From: DASTHS01 sp035718085
GTDB taxonomy: Bacteria > Actinomycetota > Acidimicrobiia > Acidimicrobiales > Palsa-688
Direction: 5' to 3'
DNA length: 25,396 bases
Assembly: GCA_035718085.1 (NCBI GenBank)
Contig: DASTHS010000009.1
Location: 1-25,396 of the forward strand
Shown here: positions 6,485-17,254 of the stretch, in pieces
Layout: the number at the start of each line of letters is the position of its first letter
Numbering within the stretch: the first letter of the stretch is position 1
Notes under the pieces: generated by a model
Databases searched by the model: none
What the model was told of the DNA's origin: nothing
The model's input: only the letters and a program-made list of their open reading frames with translations
Program-made: the position numbers and the translations under genes

Positions 6485-9400
6485 ATGGCCGCCGCCCCCG
6501 ACCTCTTCGCCGAGGGGGGCGCCACCGGCCGGGCCTTGGCGGCCGTCGACTGGGCGGCGACCTCGCTCGGTGAGCCGGGCGACTGGCCCCAGGGGCTGCG
6601 CACCGTGGTCGGCACCGTGCTGCGCTCACGGTTCTCCATGTGGATGGGCTGGGGCACCGACCTGGTCTTCTTCTGCAACGACGCCTACCGGCGGGCCACG
6701 CTGGGCGAGAAGTTCCCCTGGGCCCTCGGCCGGCCCACCCACGAGGTGTGGGCCGAGATCTGGCCCGACATCGAGCCGCGCATCGCCCGGGTGATGGCAG
6801 GCGACGCCACCTGGGACGAAGACCTGCTGCTCTTCCTCGAGCGCACCGGGTTCCGGGAGGAGACCTACCACACGTTCTCCTACAGCCCGATCGCCGGCGA
6901 CGACGGCGGGGTGGCCGGGCTGCTGTGCGTGGTCACCGAAGACACCGAGCGGGTGATCAGCGGCCGGCGGCTCGCGACGCTGCGCGACCTGGGGGCCGAC
7001 CCGACCGCCGTCCGCTCGACCGACGAGGTCGTCGGCGCCGCCCTGCGCTCCATCACCGGCAACGCCCTCGACCTGCCGTTCGCGGCGATCTACACCGTCG
7101 ACGACGACGGGGGCGCCACGCTGGCCGGTGCGGCCGGCATCCCCGTCGACCACCCCGTGGTGCCCGGGCGGGTCGGCCCCGGCGGCCGGCTCCTCGGCCA
7201 GCCGCTGCCGAACGCCATCGACGCCATGGCGATCGCCGACCTCCCCGAGGGGCTGCCCACCGGCGGCTGGGACGAGCCGCCGTTGCGGGCCGTGGCGGTC
7301 CCGCTGCCCCAGCCGGGCCACGTCCGGCCCGCCGGGGTGCTGCTCGCCGGGCTCAACCGGTACCGCCCCCTCGACGACGGCTACCGCAGCTTCCTCGGGC
7401 TCGTCGCCGGCCAGGTCGGCGCCGCGCTGGCCAGCGCCCGCACCTACGAGGCCGAGCGTGAGCGCGCCGAGCAGCTGGCGGAGATCGACCGGGCCAAGAC
7501 CGCCTTCTTCACCAACGTCAGCCACGAGCTGCGCACCCCGCTGACGCTGCTGCTCGGCCCCGCCGACGACGCCCTCGCCGACCGCTCGGCGCCGCTGCCG
7601 GCCGTGCAGCGCGAGCGCATCGAGGTCGTCGCCCGCAACGGCCTGCGGCTGCTCAAGCTCGTCAACACCCTCCTCGACTTCTCCCGCCTGGAGGCCGGCC
7701 GCCTCCAAGCGCAGGTGGAGGCCGTCGACCTGGCCGCCCTCACCGCCGAGCTCGCCAGCGGCTTCGCCGCCGCCGTCCACCGCGCCGGCCTGGCGTTCGA
7801 GGTGGTGCGCGAGGCCACACCCCCGGTGCTCGTCGACCCCGAGATGTGGGCCAAGGTGGTCTACAACCTGCTGTCGAACGCCTTGAAGTTCACCGTCACC
7901 GGCACGATCACGGTGCTGGTCACGACCGGCGACGACGGCGGCGCCCGTCTGGAGGTCAGCGACACGGGCGTGGGCATCGACCCGGCCGAGCAGCACCGGC
8001 TCTTCGAGCGGTTCTACCGGGCACAGGCGCCCTCGGCGCGCACCCACGAGGGGTCCGGCATCGGCCTGGCCCTCGTCGCCGAACTGGTGGCCCTCCACGG
8101 CGGCCGCGTCTGGGTGCGCAGCACCCCCGGCGCCGGCTCGACGTTCGGGGTCGACATCCCCGCCGCCGTCGGCGCCCACCGCCCCGCTCCGGCGAGCCCC
8201 GTCGCAGGTGGCGGTCCCGGCGCCGGGACCGGCGCCGACACCCTGGCCGGCCACCTGGCCGAGGTGGCCCGCTGGGGGGCCACCTCGACGCCCGCGGACG
8301 ACGCCGCGGTCGACGCCCCACCCGACCGGGCCCGGGTGCTGGTCATCGACGACAACGCCGACATGCGCGACTACGTCGCCCGTCTCCTCGCCGACGACTA
8401 CGCCGTGTCGACCGCCGGCGACGGGGAGTCGGGCCTGGCCCTGGCCAGGTCGACCCACCCCGACCTGGTGATCTCCGATGTGATGATGCCCGGGCTCGAC
8501 GGCGTCGAGGTGCTCGCGGCGCTGCGGGCCGACCCGGCCACGGCGGCCACCCCGGTGATGTTGCTGTCGGCCCGGGCGGGCGAGGAGGCGACGGTCGAGG
8601 GGCTCGAGGCGGGCGCCGACGACTACCTGGTCAAGCCGTTCGACGCCAGGGAGCTGCGGGCCCGGGTGCGAGCCAACCTCCACCTGGCGCGGGCGGCGCG
8701 CGCCGCCATCGCCGCCGCCGCCGAGGCGGCCGAGCGCGAGCACCGCATCGCCGACGAGCTGCAACGCAGCTTGCTGCCGGCGCCGTCGGGCGCGCCCGAC
8801 GGCCTCGGCGTGGCCACCTACTACCGCCCCGGCGTGGCCGGCACCCAGGTCGGCGGCGACTGGTTCGACGTCATCGAGCTCGGCGCCGGCCGGGCCGCAC
8901 TGGTCATCGGTGACGTCATGGGCCGGGGGGTGCGGGCCGCCGCGGTCATGGGTCAGCTGCGGGCGGCTGTGCGCGCCTACGCCCGCCTCGACCTCCCGCC
9001 CGCCGACGTGCTCAGCCTGCTCGACGCGTCGGTGCGCGAGCTCGGCGACGACCAGATCGTCACCTGCGTGTGCGCGGTGTTCGACCCCGCCGACGGGTCG
9101 CTGCTGGTGGCCAACGCCGGCCACCCCCCGCCGCTGCTGCTCGAGCCCGGCGCCCCGGCCCGCAGCGTCGGCGCCGGCGGGCCGCCGCTCGGCGCGGCGG
9201 CGTCCCCCCCGGCGACCACCCGCCTGCGCCTGGCGCCGGGCGCCGTGCTGGCGCTCTACACCGACGGCTTGGTGGAGCACCGGGCCAGCGACCTCGCCAG
9301 CGGCATCGACCGGCTCGCCGCCGCCTTACCGGCGGCGGTGACCGCAGGGGCGTTCGCGGAGGCCCCGGCCCGGCTGGTCGAGGCCATGCTGCCGGAAGGC

Positions 9401-9850
9401 CCGACCGACGACGTCGCCGTGCTGCTCGCCGTGGCCGCCCCGAGTGGCGCCGGGGCGACGGCACGGGTCGATCTCGACCCCGACGTCACCGCCGCCGCCC
9501 GCGCCCGCCGCTTCGTGGCCACGCTGCTCGCCGAGCGTGGGGCGGCGGCCGACCTGGTCGACGCCGCCGAGCTGGTGGTGAGCGAGTTGGTCACCAACGC
9601 GGTCGTGCACGGGAGGCCGCCCGTCGCCCTCAGGCTTCGGCTGCTCCAGGAGCCCGACGCCAGCCTGGTGCTCGAGGTCGCCGACGGCGCCGCGGTGGTG
9701 CCGCGGCCGGTGCAGGCCGGCGACGACGACGAGCACGGCCGCGGCCTGCAGATCGTGGCCGCGCTGGCCGAGCGGTGGGGCACCCGCACCTCCTCGGACG
9801 GCAAGGTCGTGTGGTGCCGGCTCACCGGCCCCGTCACCGCCGGGCGCTGA
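6485..9850 (+). CDS. Hybrid sensor kinase: PAS-GAF-HisKA-HATPase-REC-PP2C(SpoIIE)-RsbW-like fusion
   Basis: A 1121-residue cytosolic signalling protein with no membrane segment. Approximate order: PAS-like sensor (10-155); GAF (165-320); HisKA with SHELRTP and phospho-acceptor His347; HATPase with LLSNALKFT and DTGVGID (about 450-560); receiver domain with VIDDN, phospho-acceptor Asp665 and the KPF lysine motif (about 618-740); SpoIIE-type PP2C phosphatase with VGGDWFD (metal Asp792), GDVMGRG, NAGHPPP and TDDVA (about 752-985); RsbW/SpoIIAB-like ATPase with SELVTNAVVHG and GRGLQIV (about 995-1118). Such phosphatase and kinase domains normally act on STAS anti-anti-sigma factors; no STAS or sigma gene is present here. 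ATG 6485 is chosen over GTG 6482 because an AACAAT hexamer lies 6 nt upstream and there is no Shine-Dalgarno. The convergent gene ends 10 nt downstream. Confidence 0.93.
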   Translation: MAAAPDLFAEGGATGRALAAVDWAATSLGEPGDWPQGLRTVVGTVLRSRFSMWMGWGTDLVFFCNDAYRRATLGEKFPWALGRPTHEVWAEIWPDIEPRIARVMAGDATWDEDLLLFLERTGFREETYHTFSYSPIAGDDGGVAGLLCVVTEDTERVISGRRLATLRDLGADPTAVRSTDEVVGAALRSITGNALDLPFAAIYTVDDDGGATLAGAAGIPVDHPVVPGRVGPGGRLLGQPLPNAIDAMAIADLPEGLPTGGWDEPPLRAVAVPLPQPGHVRPAGVLLAGLNRYRPLDDGYRSFLGLVAGQVGAALASARTYEAERERAEQLAEIDRAKTAFFTNVSHELRTPLTLLLGPADDALADRSAPLPAVQRERIEVVARNGLRLLKLVNTLLDFSRLEAGRLQAQVEAVDLAALTAELASGFAAAVHRAGLAFEVVREATPPVLVDPEMWAKVVYNLLSNALKFTVTGTITVLVTTGDDGGARLEVSDTGVGIDPAEQHRLFERFYRAQAPSARTHEGSGIGLALVAELVALHGGRVWVRSTPGAGSTFGVDIPAAVGAHRPAPASPVAGGGPGAGTGADTLAGHLAEVARWGATSTPADDAAVDAPPDRARVLVIDDNADMRDYVARLLADDYAVSTAGDGESGLALARSTHPDLVISDVMMPGLDGVEVLAALRADPATAATPVMLLSARAGEEATVEGLEAGADDYLVKPFDARELRARVRANLHLARAARAAIAAAAEAAEREHRIADELQRSLLPAPSGAPDGLGVATYYRPGVAGTQVGGDWFDVIELGAGRAALVIGDVMGRGVRAAAVMGQLRAAVRAYARLDLPPADVLSLLDASVRELGDDQIVTCVCAVFDPADGSLLVANAGHPPPLLLEPGAPARSVGAGGPPLGAAASPPATTRLRLAPGAVLALYTDGLVEHRASDLASGIDRLAAALPAAVTAGAFAEAPARLVEAMLPEGPTDDVAVLLAVAAPSGAGATARVDLDPDVTAAARARRFVATLLAERGAAADLVDAAELVVSELVTNAVVHGRPPVALRLRLLQEPDASLVLEVADGAAVVPRPVQAGDDDEHGRGLQIVAALAERWGTRTSSDGKVVWCRLTGPVTAGR

Positions 9851-9860
9851 CCCCTCGGCG

Positions 9861-10766
9861 TCAGGCGTCGCGCAGGGCGGGCAGCACCTCTTCGCTCAGC
9901 ATGTCGATCGCCTCGAGGCGCCGCTCGGGCTTGCCGAAGGTGAAGCCCGGCACGATGAACTCGTCGGCCCCCGCCTCGGCGTAGGCAGCGAGCTGCTCGA
10001 CGACCTGCGCCGGGGTGCCGGCGACGCCGCTCCCCCGCCGGGCCGACAGCCACGCCTCGTCGGTGCCGATGAACACCAGCGCCTGGGTCGACACGTGGAT
10101 CTCCGCCGGGTCGCGCCCCACCTCGGCGCAGTGGCGGCCGAGCACCTCCCGCTTGTGGGCCAGCACCTCGGGGGTCGACCAGGTGTTCCACTCGTCGGCG
10201 AACCGGGCGACGATCCGGAGCATCCGCCGCTCGCCGCCGCCGCCGATGAGCAGCGGGAGGCGCTCTTGGGCGGGGGTCGGCTGGTTCGGGGCGTCGGCGA
10301 GGTGCACGTACCGGCCGTCGAGGGAGGTGCGCGGCTGGCGGAGCAGACCGACGAGCGCCTCGCACGCCTCCTCGAACCGGTCGAGGCGCTCGGTGACGCT
10401 GCCCAGGTCGAGGCCGTAGGCGGCGTGCTCGTTCTGCTGCCACCCGGCGCCGACGCCCAGGGTGAGCCGACCGCCGCTGATGCGGTCGACGGTGGCGGCG
10501 ATGTTCGCCAGCACGGCCGGGTGCCGGTAGGTGACGCTGGTGACCAGTGGGGCGAGGCGCACGTCGGGCACCGTGGCGGCCAGCGCGGCGAGCACCGACC
10601 AGCACTCGAAGATGTCACCGTCGCGCGGGGCGGCGCCTTCGGGGTCGTTGGGCATGAAGTGGTCGGCGAAGTACACGGCGTGCCAGCCGGCGGCGGCCAC
10701 CCGCTCGGAGACGGCGCGCACCTCCTCCCAGCTCCACGACGGGTCGGGCCAGAAGCCGAAGCGCAT
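9861..10766 (-). CDS. LLM-class F420-dependent oxidoreductase (probable)
   Basis: Luciferase-like (bacterial luciferase fold) oxidoreductase of 301 residues, cytosolic. Seen: N-terminal FGFWPDPSWSWEEV and ADHF, LAPLVTSVTYRHPAVLANIAATVDRISGGRL (about 71-101) followed by GVGAGWQQNEHAAYG, then PLLIGGGGERR, which is typical of the F420-dependent LLM subfamilies that use reduced coenzyme F420 rather than FMN. The cofactor is inferred from the subfamily and the actinobacterial setting; the substrate is unknown. Start ATG 10766 has TAGCCT 6 nt upstream and no Shine-Dalgarno, suggesting a leaderless mRNA. It converges on the hybrid kinase (10-nt gap) and diverges from the alpha-mannosidase. Confidence 0.9.
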   Translation of the reverse strand: MRFGFWPDPSWSWEEVRAVSERVAAAGWHAVYFADHFMPNDPEGAAPRDGDIFECWSVLAALAATVPDVRLAPLVTSVTYRHPAVLANIAATVDRISGGRLTLGVGAGWQQNEHAAYGLDLGSVTERLDRFEEACEALVGLLRQPRTSLDGRYVHLADAPNQPTPAQERLPLLIGGGGERRMLRIVARFADEWNTWSTPEVLAHKREVLGRHCAEVGRDPAEIHVSTQALVFIGTDEAWLSARRGSGVAGTPAQVVEQLAAYAEAGADEFIVPGFTFGKPERRLEAIDMLSEEVLPALRDA

Positions 10767-10772
10767 GGCCGG

Positions 10773-10778
10773 AGGCTA
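10773..10778 (-). promoter_or_regulatory. Putative -10 (TAGCCT) of the LLM oxidoreductase gene
   Basis: On the minus strand TAGCCT fits TAnnnT and ends 6 nt before the ATG at 10766. No Shine-Dalgarno sequence is visible, consistent with a leaderless start. No clear -35. Confidence 0.45.
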
Positions 10779-10813
10779 CGGCCCGGGCGGCCCGCCCGCG
10801 CCGCCCACCGTGC

Positions 10814-10819
10814 CAGCAT
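10814..10819 (+). promoter_or_regulatory. Putative -10 (CAGCAT) of the alpha-mannosidase gene
   Basis: CAGCAT ends 7 nt before ATG 10827, matching the spacing in front of other first genes. It overlaps the alternative ATG at 10818, so this element favours 10827 as the start. The first base is C rather than T, and no -35 is recognisable. Confidence 0.35.
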
Positions 10820-10826
10820 GGCCGCG

Positions 10827-13902
<3,076 letters not shown>

Positions 13903-13919
<17 letters not shown>

Positions 13920-14955
13920 GCGGCGCCCGCAGCGAGCTGCGCCCGGCCTGCCAGGCGTCGAGCACGCGGCCGGCGAAGCGGGCCTCCACCACCGAGAGCA
14001 CCCGGGCGCCCCAGGGCACCCAGGCGGCGAGCTGCGGCTCGTCGAGGGCGAAGCTGGCCGCCAGCTCGTCAGCGGCGATGTGCTGGTGGCTCTCGTCGGC
14101 GACGACGTGGACGTCGTAGAACCGTCGCACGTCGGCGCCGAAGCCGAGGGCTCCGTGCCAGGCCGAGTAGCGCCGCATCGGCACCACCGAGTTCATCTCG
14201 AAGCCGGCGAGGTGCCCGACCACGGCGCCGCGGAGGCGGCGGTGCAGGCTGAGCAGGCTGAAGAGGTTGCCGGTGGCCAGCGTCACCGCCGGGATGAGCG
14301 GCAGGTAGGCGCCGTAGGTGGGGTCGAGGCCGAGGCCGGCGAGGCTGTCGGCGAAGAGGCGGGCGTGTCGGTCCCGATCTCGGCCCTCGCCGTACTCGTC
14401 GAACTGGATGGTGGTCATCGCCTCCAGGGCGCCGCCGGCGACGTGGAGCATGGCGAAGGTGTGGGGGTCGGCCTCCTTCAGCTGGTAGGCCGACCGGTGC
14501 ACGGCGAGCTCGCGGGCGTGGCCCAGGTCACCGTGGTCGAGCGCCCAGCGCGACAACGACGGGCCGGCCGGTTGGCGGGTCAGCTCCCACAGCGCGGCCC
14601 CGACGTCGACCGGTGCCACCGGGTCGAGGGGCACCTGCTCGTGCAGCCACCCCTCGAACGTGGCCTCGAGGCGGCGACGCACCGCGAGCAGCGACGGTTC
14701 GACCTCCCAGCCTCCGGCGACGCCGTCGAGGCCGCCGTGGTGCAGCTCGTAGAGGGCGTAGAGGGCGGCCTGCAGGTCGTCGTCGGCGAGGGGGTCGGCC
14801 GCCGCGCCCGCCGCTGCGGGGTCGGCGGTGGGCGCCAGGCGGTGCGGCGGCCGGGTGAGGGCCAGGGCCAGCTGCTCGCACAGCGGCCCGCGACCGCCGA
14901 GGATGCCGAGGTCGTGGCGGGCGGTGGGCAGCCCCGCGGCGGCGACGGCGGTCAC
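13903..14955 (-). CDS. Haem-oxygenase-like di-iron (HDO) protein, 'iron-containing redox enzyme' family
   Basis: A 350-residue helical protein of the haem-oxygenase-fold, non-haem di-iron group (relatives include CADD, UndA and the SznF central domain), which use O2 for hydroxylation, oxidative cleavage or N-oxygenation. A complete candidate ligand set is visible: Glu190, His197, Glu253, His283, Asp287, His290. The spacings E-x6-H and H-x3-D-x2-H equal those I recall for CADD (E81/H88, H174/D178/H181), and the E-to-H gaps agree within two residues. Substrate is unknown. The GTG at 14955 overlaps the methyltransferase stop (GTGA), so it is the third gene of a three-gene operon. The tail overlaps the alpha-mannosidase gene by 17 nt. 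Confidence 0.85.
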
Positions 14956-15629
14956 GCCGGCGCCTTGTGGTGGAGGGCGACCACGGCCCGGCGGTGGTCG
15001 ACGGCCCGCACCTCGCCGACGACGAGGTCGCCGGCGTGGCGGCGCAGCTCCCCGGCCACCTGGGCGGCCTGGGCGGCGCCGGCCACCTGGAGCAGTGCCG
15101 CCCCGCCCGGGGCGAGGTGGGCGTCGACCACGGCGAGGGCGGCCCGGGTGACGGCCAGGCCGTCGGCACCACCGTCGATGGCGGTGACGGGGTCGTCGGG
15201 CCAGTCACCGACCTCGGCGGTCGGCAGGTAGGGCGGGTCGGCGAGCATCACCCAGAACCGCTCCCCCGGCCGCAGGGCGGCCTCGAGGGGCAGCGCCCGG
15301 ACGTCGGCGTCGACCCCGGCGTCGATCGCGTTGGCCGTGGCGTACCCGGCGGCGACGGGGTCGGCCTCGACCTGCACCACCGACCGGCCCGACAGCACGG
15401 CGGCGGCCTGGCCGATGTGGCCGGCCCCCGCGCACAGCTCGCAGAGGGGCCCCGCCGGCAGGGCGCCGGCCAGTTCCGCCGCCCATTCGCTCTGCAGCAG
15501 CGTCCACGGCCGGGGCTCGAGCACCCGACGGTCGAACGACACGGTCAGGGGCCCGAACGGGACCCGGCGGGGAGGCGCGATGACGTCGTCGACCACGACC
15601 GCCGGGCTACCCGCGGGCGCCGGGGTCAC
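14952..15629 (-). CDS. HemK/MTQ2-like class I SAM methyltransferase
   Basis: A 225-residue Rossmann-fold methyltransferase, cytosolic. SAM-binding motif I is LCELCAGAGHIG (62-73), with an acidic VEAD (87-90) ending beta 2. The catalytic loop is DPPY (131-134), and IDGGADGL (151-158) matches the ALDGGxDGL seen after the NPPY loop in HemK/PrmC glutamine methyltransferases. The N-terminal FDRRVLEPRPWT resembles the start of MTQ2-type domains. HemK proteins usually have NPPY; DPPY is more typical of adenine or guanine-N2 methyltransferases, so the target (protein glutamine, RNA or small molecule) is uncertain. GTG 15629 overlaps the previous stop by GTGA, and its own stop overlaps the next start by GTGA: tight translational coupling. 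Confidence 0.85.
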   Translation of the reverse strand: MTPAPAGSPAVVVDDVIAPPRRVPFGPLTVSFDRRVLEPRPWTLLQSEWAAELAGALPAGPLCELCAGAGHIGQAAAVLSGRSVVQVEADPVAAGYATANAIDAGVDADVRALPLEAALRPGERFWVMLADPPYLPTAEVGDWPDDPVTAIDGGADGLAVTRAALAVVDAHLAPGGAALLQVAGAAQAAQVAGELRRHAGDLVVGEVRAVDHRRAVVALHHKAPA

Positions 15630-16267
15630 GCACCACCGCCGACGGACGCGGCGGCGGCCGACGGGAGCACGCCGAGGCGCACGCCGAGGGCCACCCAGTC
15701 GGTGGCGACGGCCTGCTGGGCCGCGGCCAGGGGCAGCGTGCCGTCGCAGACCGCCCGGTGCGCCGCCGACTCCACCGCGTCTTTGGCGTTCGGGCTCCGG
15801 CCCGGCTCGGGCCACAGGTTGGCGGGAGCGCTGGGCGAGCCGCCGAGCTCGAGGGCGACCAGGTGATCTTCCTCGTAGCCCGACAGCCGCCCCGACTCGC
15901 CGTAGGCGGCGACACCGGCGCGCTTGTCGGCCTCGGTGACCGACTCCGGTGGCCGCACCGTCGTGGTGTAGCCCGGCCGGCAGATCGTCGCGGCGATGGT
16001 CGCCTGGGTGACCGCCGGGTCGATGGCGCCGGGGGTGCACCGGGGGTCGGGCAGCACGTAGGGCGCCGTGCCCCGGGCATGGCAGCGACCCGGGGTGGTG
16101 GTGGCCGGCGCCCCCGACGTGGACGGCAGCCGGGCGGCGTGCGCCAGGCGGCCGACGGCCGCTGGGGCGCAGCCGGCGACGGCGACGGCGACCAGGAGGG
16201 AGGCCACGGCGGCGGCGGCCGGCCAGGGCCGGTGAGAAGGGGCGGTCGGCGGCGACGGGCGGGGCAC
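15626..16267 (-). CDS. Predicted lipoprotein with HNH/His-Me-finger-like EDHL...N motif
   Basis: A 213-residue exported protein. The signal has basic/proline-rich residues, a hydrophobic stretch (about 17-32) and lipobox VAGC with Cys33. After a Thr/Pro/Ala linker comes a domain (about 60-195) with CTPGAIDPAVTQATI, YEEDHLVALELGG (Asp134-His135) and NLWPEP (Asn150), then NAKDAVE. An EDH...N arrangement recalls HNH-type nuclease cores, and similar sequences occur widely in Actinobacteria as uncharacterised proteins. Cys62, Cys77, Cys96 and Cys174 could form two disulfides outside the membrane. Nuclease activity is inference. GTG 16267 is supported by CAGGAT 7 nt upstream. First gene of the operon with the methyltransferase and di-iron protein. 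Confidence 0.8.
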   Translation of the reverse strand: MPRPSPPTAPSHRPWPAAAAVASLLVAVAVAGCAPAAVGRLAHAARLPSTSGAPATTTPGRCHARGTAPYVLPDPRCTPGAIDPAVTQATIAATICRPGYTTTVRPPESVTEADKRAGVAAYGESGRLSGYEEDHLVALELGGSPSAPANLWPEPGRSPNAKDAVESAAHRAVCDGTLPLAAAQQAVATDWVALGVRLGVLPSAAAASVGGGA

Positions 16268-16274
16268 GGCGGTG

Positions 16275-16324
16275 ATCCTGGCCGAGGGGTGTGACCGCCC
16301 ACCGGCGGCTGGCCGCGGCAACAT
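16275..16324. promoter_or_regulatory. Divergent -10-like elements between the lipoprotein and ferric-reductase-like genes
   Basis: The 63-nt spacer 16268-16330 carries CAGGAT on the minus strand (16280 to 16275), 7 nt before GTG 16267, and CAACAT on the plus strand (16319-16324), 6 nt before ATG 16331. Both fit an (T/C)AnnnT hexamer just upstream of a start with no Shine-Dalgarno. No -35 elements are obvious. Confidence 0.4.
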
Positions 16325-16330
16325 CACCCG

Positions 16331-17254
16331 ATGCCGCCCACGACCACATCCGACCCCCGTGCGGCAGCGGCGGGATGGCGTGGCGGCGGCGCAGCGGTCG
16401 CCGCGGCCGTCGTCGTCGCCGTGGCGGCGGCGGCAGCTGCCTTCGACGTGGTCCTCACCGCCCGCGACCGGGCCGGCACCGACGCCGCCCTCGCCGTCGC
16501 CAAGCTGGCGCCCTACGTCGGGATCGGCCGGAGCTACACCCTGGCGCGCGCCGCCGGCCTGGCCGCCCTGTGCGCGGCGTGGCTGGCGGTGCTCACCGGC
16601 CTGCTCCTCGGTGGCCGCTGGTCTCGGCGCCTCGACGCCGCCCATCGCAGCGCCAGCCTGTGCGCCCTGGCGTTGGCGGCCGCCCACGCCACCATCCCCT
16701 ACGCGTCCGTCGACGCCCCCTACGGCGGATGGCCCACCGCCCTGGTCCCGGGGGCGCAGCCGTTCGGGTGGGGCACGGGGCCGACGGTGTGGGAGAGCGC
16801 CGGCATCGTGGCGCTCTACCTCGGCGTCGTCACCGGGCCGAGCTTCTACCTCCTGCGCGCCCGCCGACGCCTGTGGCGGGCGCTGCACCGGGGCACGGCC
16901 GCGGTCTACGCCCTCGCCGCGCTGCACGCCTTCCTCCTCGGCAGCGACTTCCTCGTCCGAGGGTGGCCCCGCGTCGTGCTGCTCGCCGCCCAGGTGCCGG
17001 TGCTGGCCCTCCTCGCCGTGCGCGCCCGTGCCGCTGGCGGTCCCAGGCGCCGGCCCGCCGCCACGGTGGGGGCGGCGTTGGCCGCGGTCGCCGCGCTCGC
17101 CGTCGCCGCCCTGGCCGTCGCCGTGGCCGTCGGCACGGTCGCCCCCGGCCGTCCCACGGCCGCCGGCGCCGTCAGCGGTCGGCGATCTCCTGGCGCAGCT
17201 CCCGCTTCATCAGCTTCCCCGCCGGGTTCCGCGGCAGCGCAGCCCGCCGGATGA
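16331..17254 (+). CDS. Ferric-reductase-like transmembrane protein (haem b binding)
   Basis: Integral membrane protein of 307 residues with about six or seven hydrophobic segments (near 22-42, 72-95, 104-124, 155-178, 188-205, 213-232, 240-268). Two histidine pairs, His105/His119 (H-x13-H) and His186/His199 (H-x12-H), are the haem-coordinating spacing of ferric reductase/NADPH oxidase/MsrQ-type cytochrome b proteins. There is no flavin or NAD(P)H domain, so it would need a partner dehydrogenase or act as a membrane electron conduit. The last 80 or so bases overlap the 3' end of the convergent acyl-CoA synthetase. Residues beyond about 270 are Ala/Pro/Ser-rich and may be a by-product of that overlap. 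Start ATG 16331 has CAACAT 6 nt before it. Confidence 0.87.
   Translation: MPPTTTSDPRAAAAGWRGGGAAVAAAVVVAVAAAAAAFDVVLTARDRAGTDAALAVAKLAPYVGIGRSYTLARAAGLAALCAAWLAVLTGLLLGGRWSRRLDAAHRSASLCALALAAAHATIPYASVDAPYGGWPTALVPGAQPFGWGTGPTVWESAGIVALYLGVVTGPSFYLLRARRRLWRALHRGTAAVYALAALHAFLLGSDFLVRGWPRVVLLAAQVPVLALLAVRARAAGGPRRRPAATVGAALAAVAALAVAALAVAVAVGTVAPGRPTAAGAVSGRRSPGAAPASSASPPGSAAAQPAG

Noticed and set aside
6626..9280. 884-codon minus-strand frame opposite the hybrid kinase
   Set aside because: Low-complexity composition with no recognisable motif; the + strand frame carries clear kinase, receiver and phosphatase motifs.
10095..10826. Upstream extension of the alpha-mannosidase frame
   Set aside because: The frame is open antisense through the LLM oxidoreductase, but GH38 homology and a -10-like element place the start at 10827 (or 10818).
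13940..14955. Reading the di-iron protein as a true haem oxygenase
   Set aside because: The ligand pattern (E-x6-H, E, H-x3-D-x2-H) is that of the non-haem di-iron branch rather than a single proximal His haem oxygenase.
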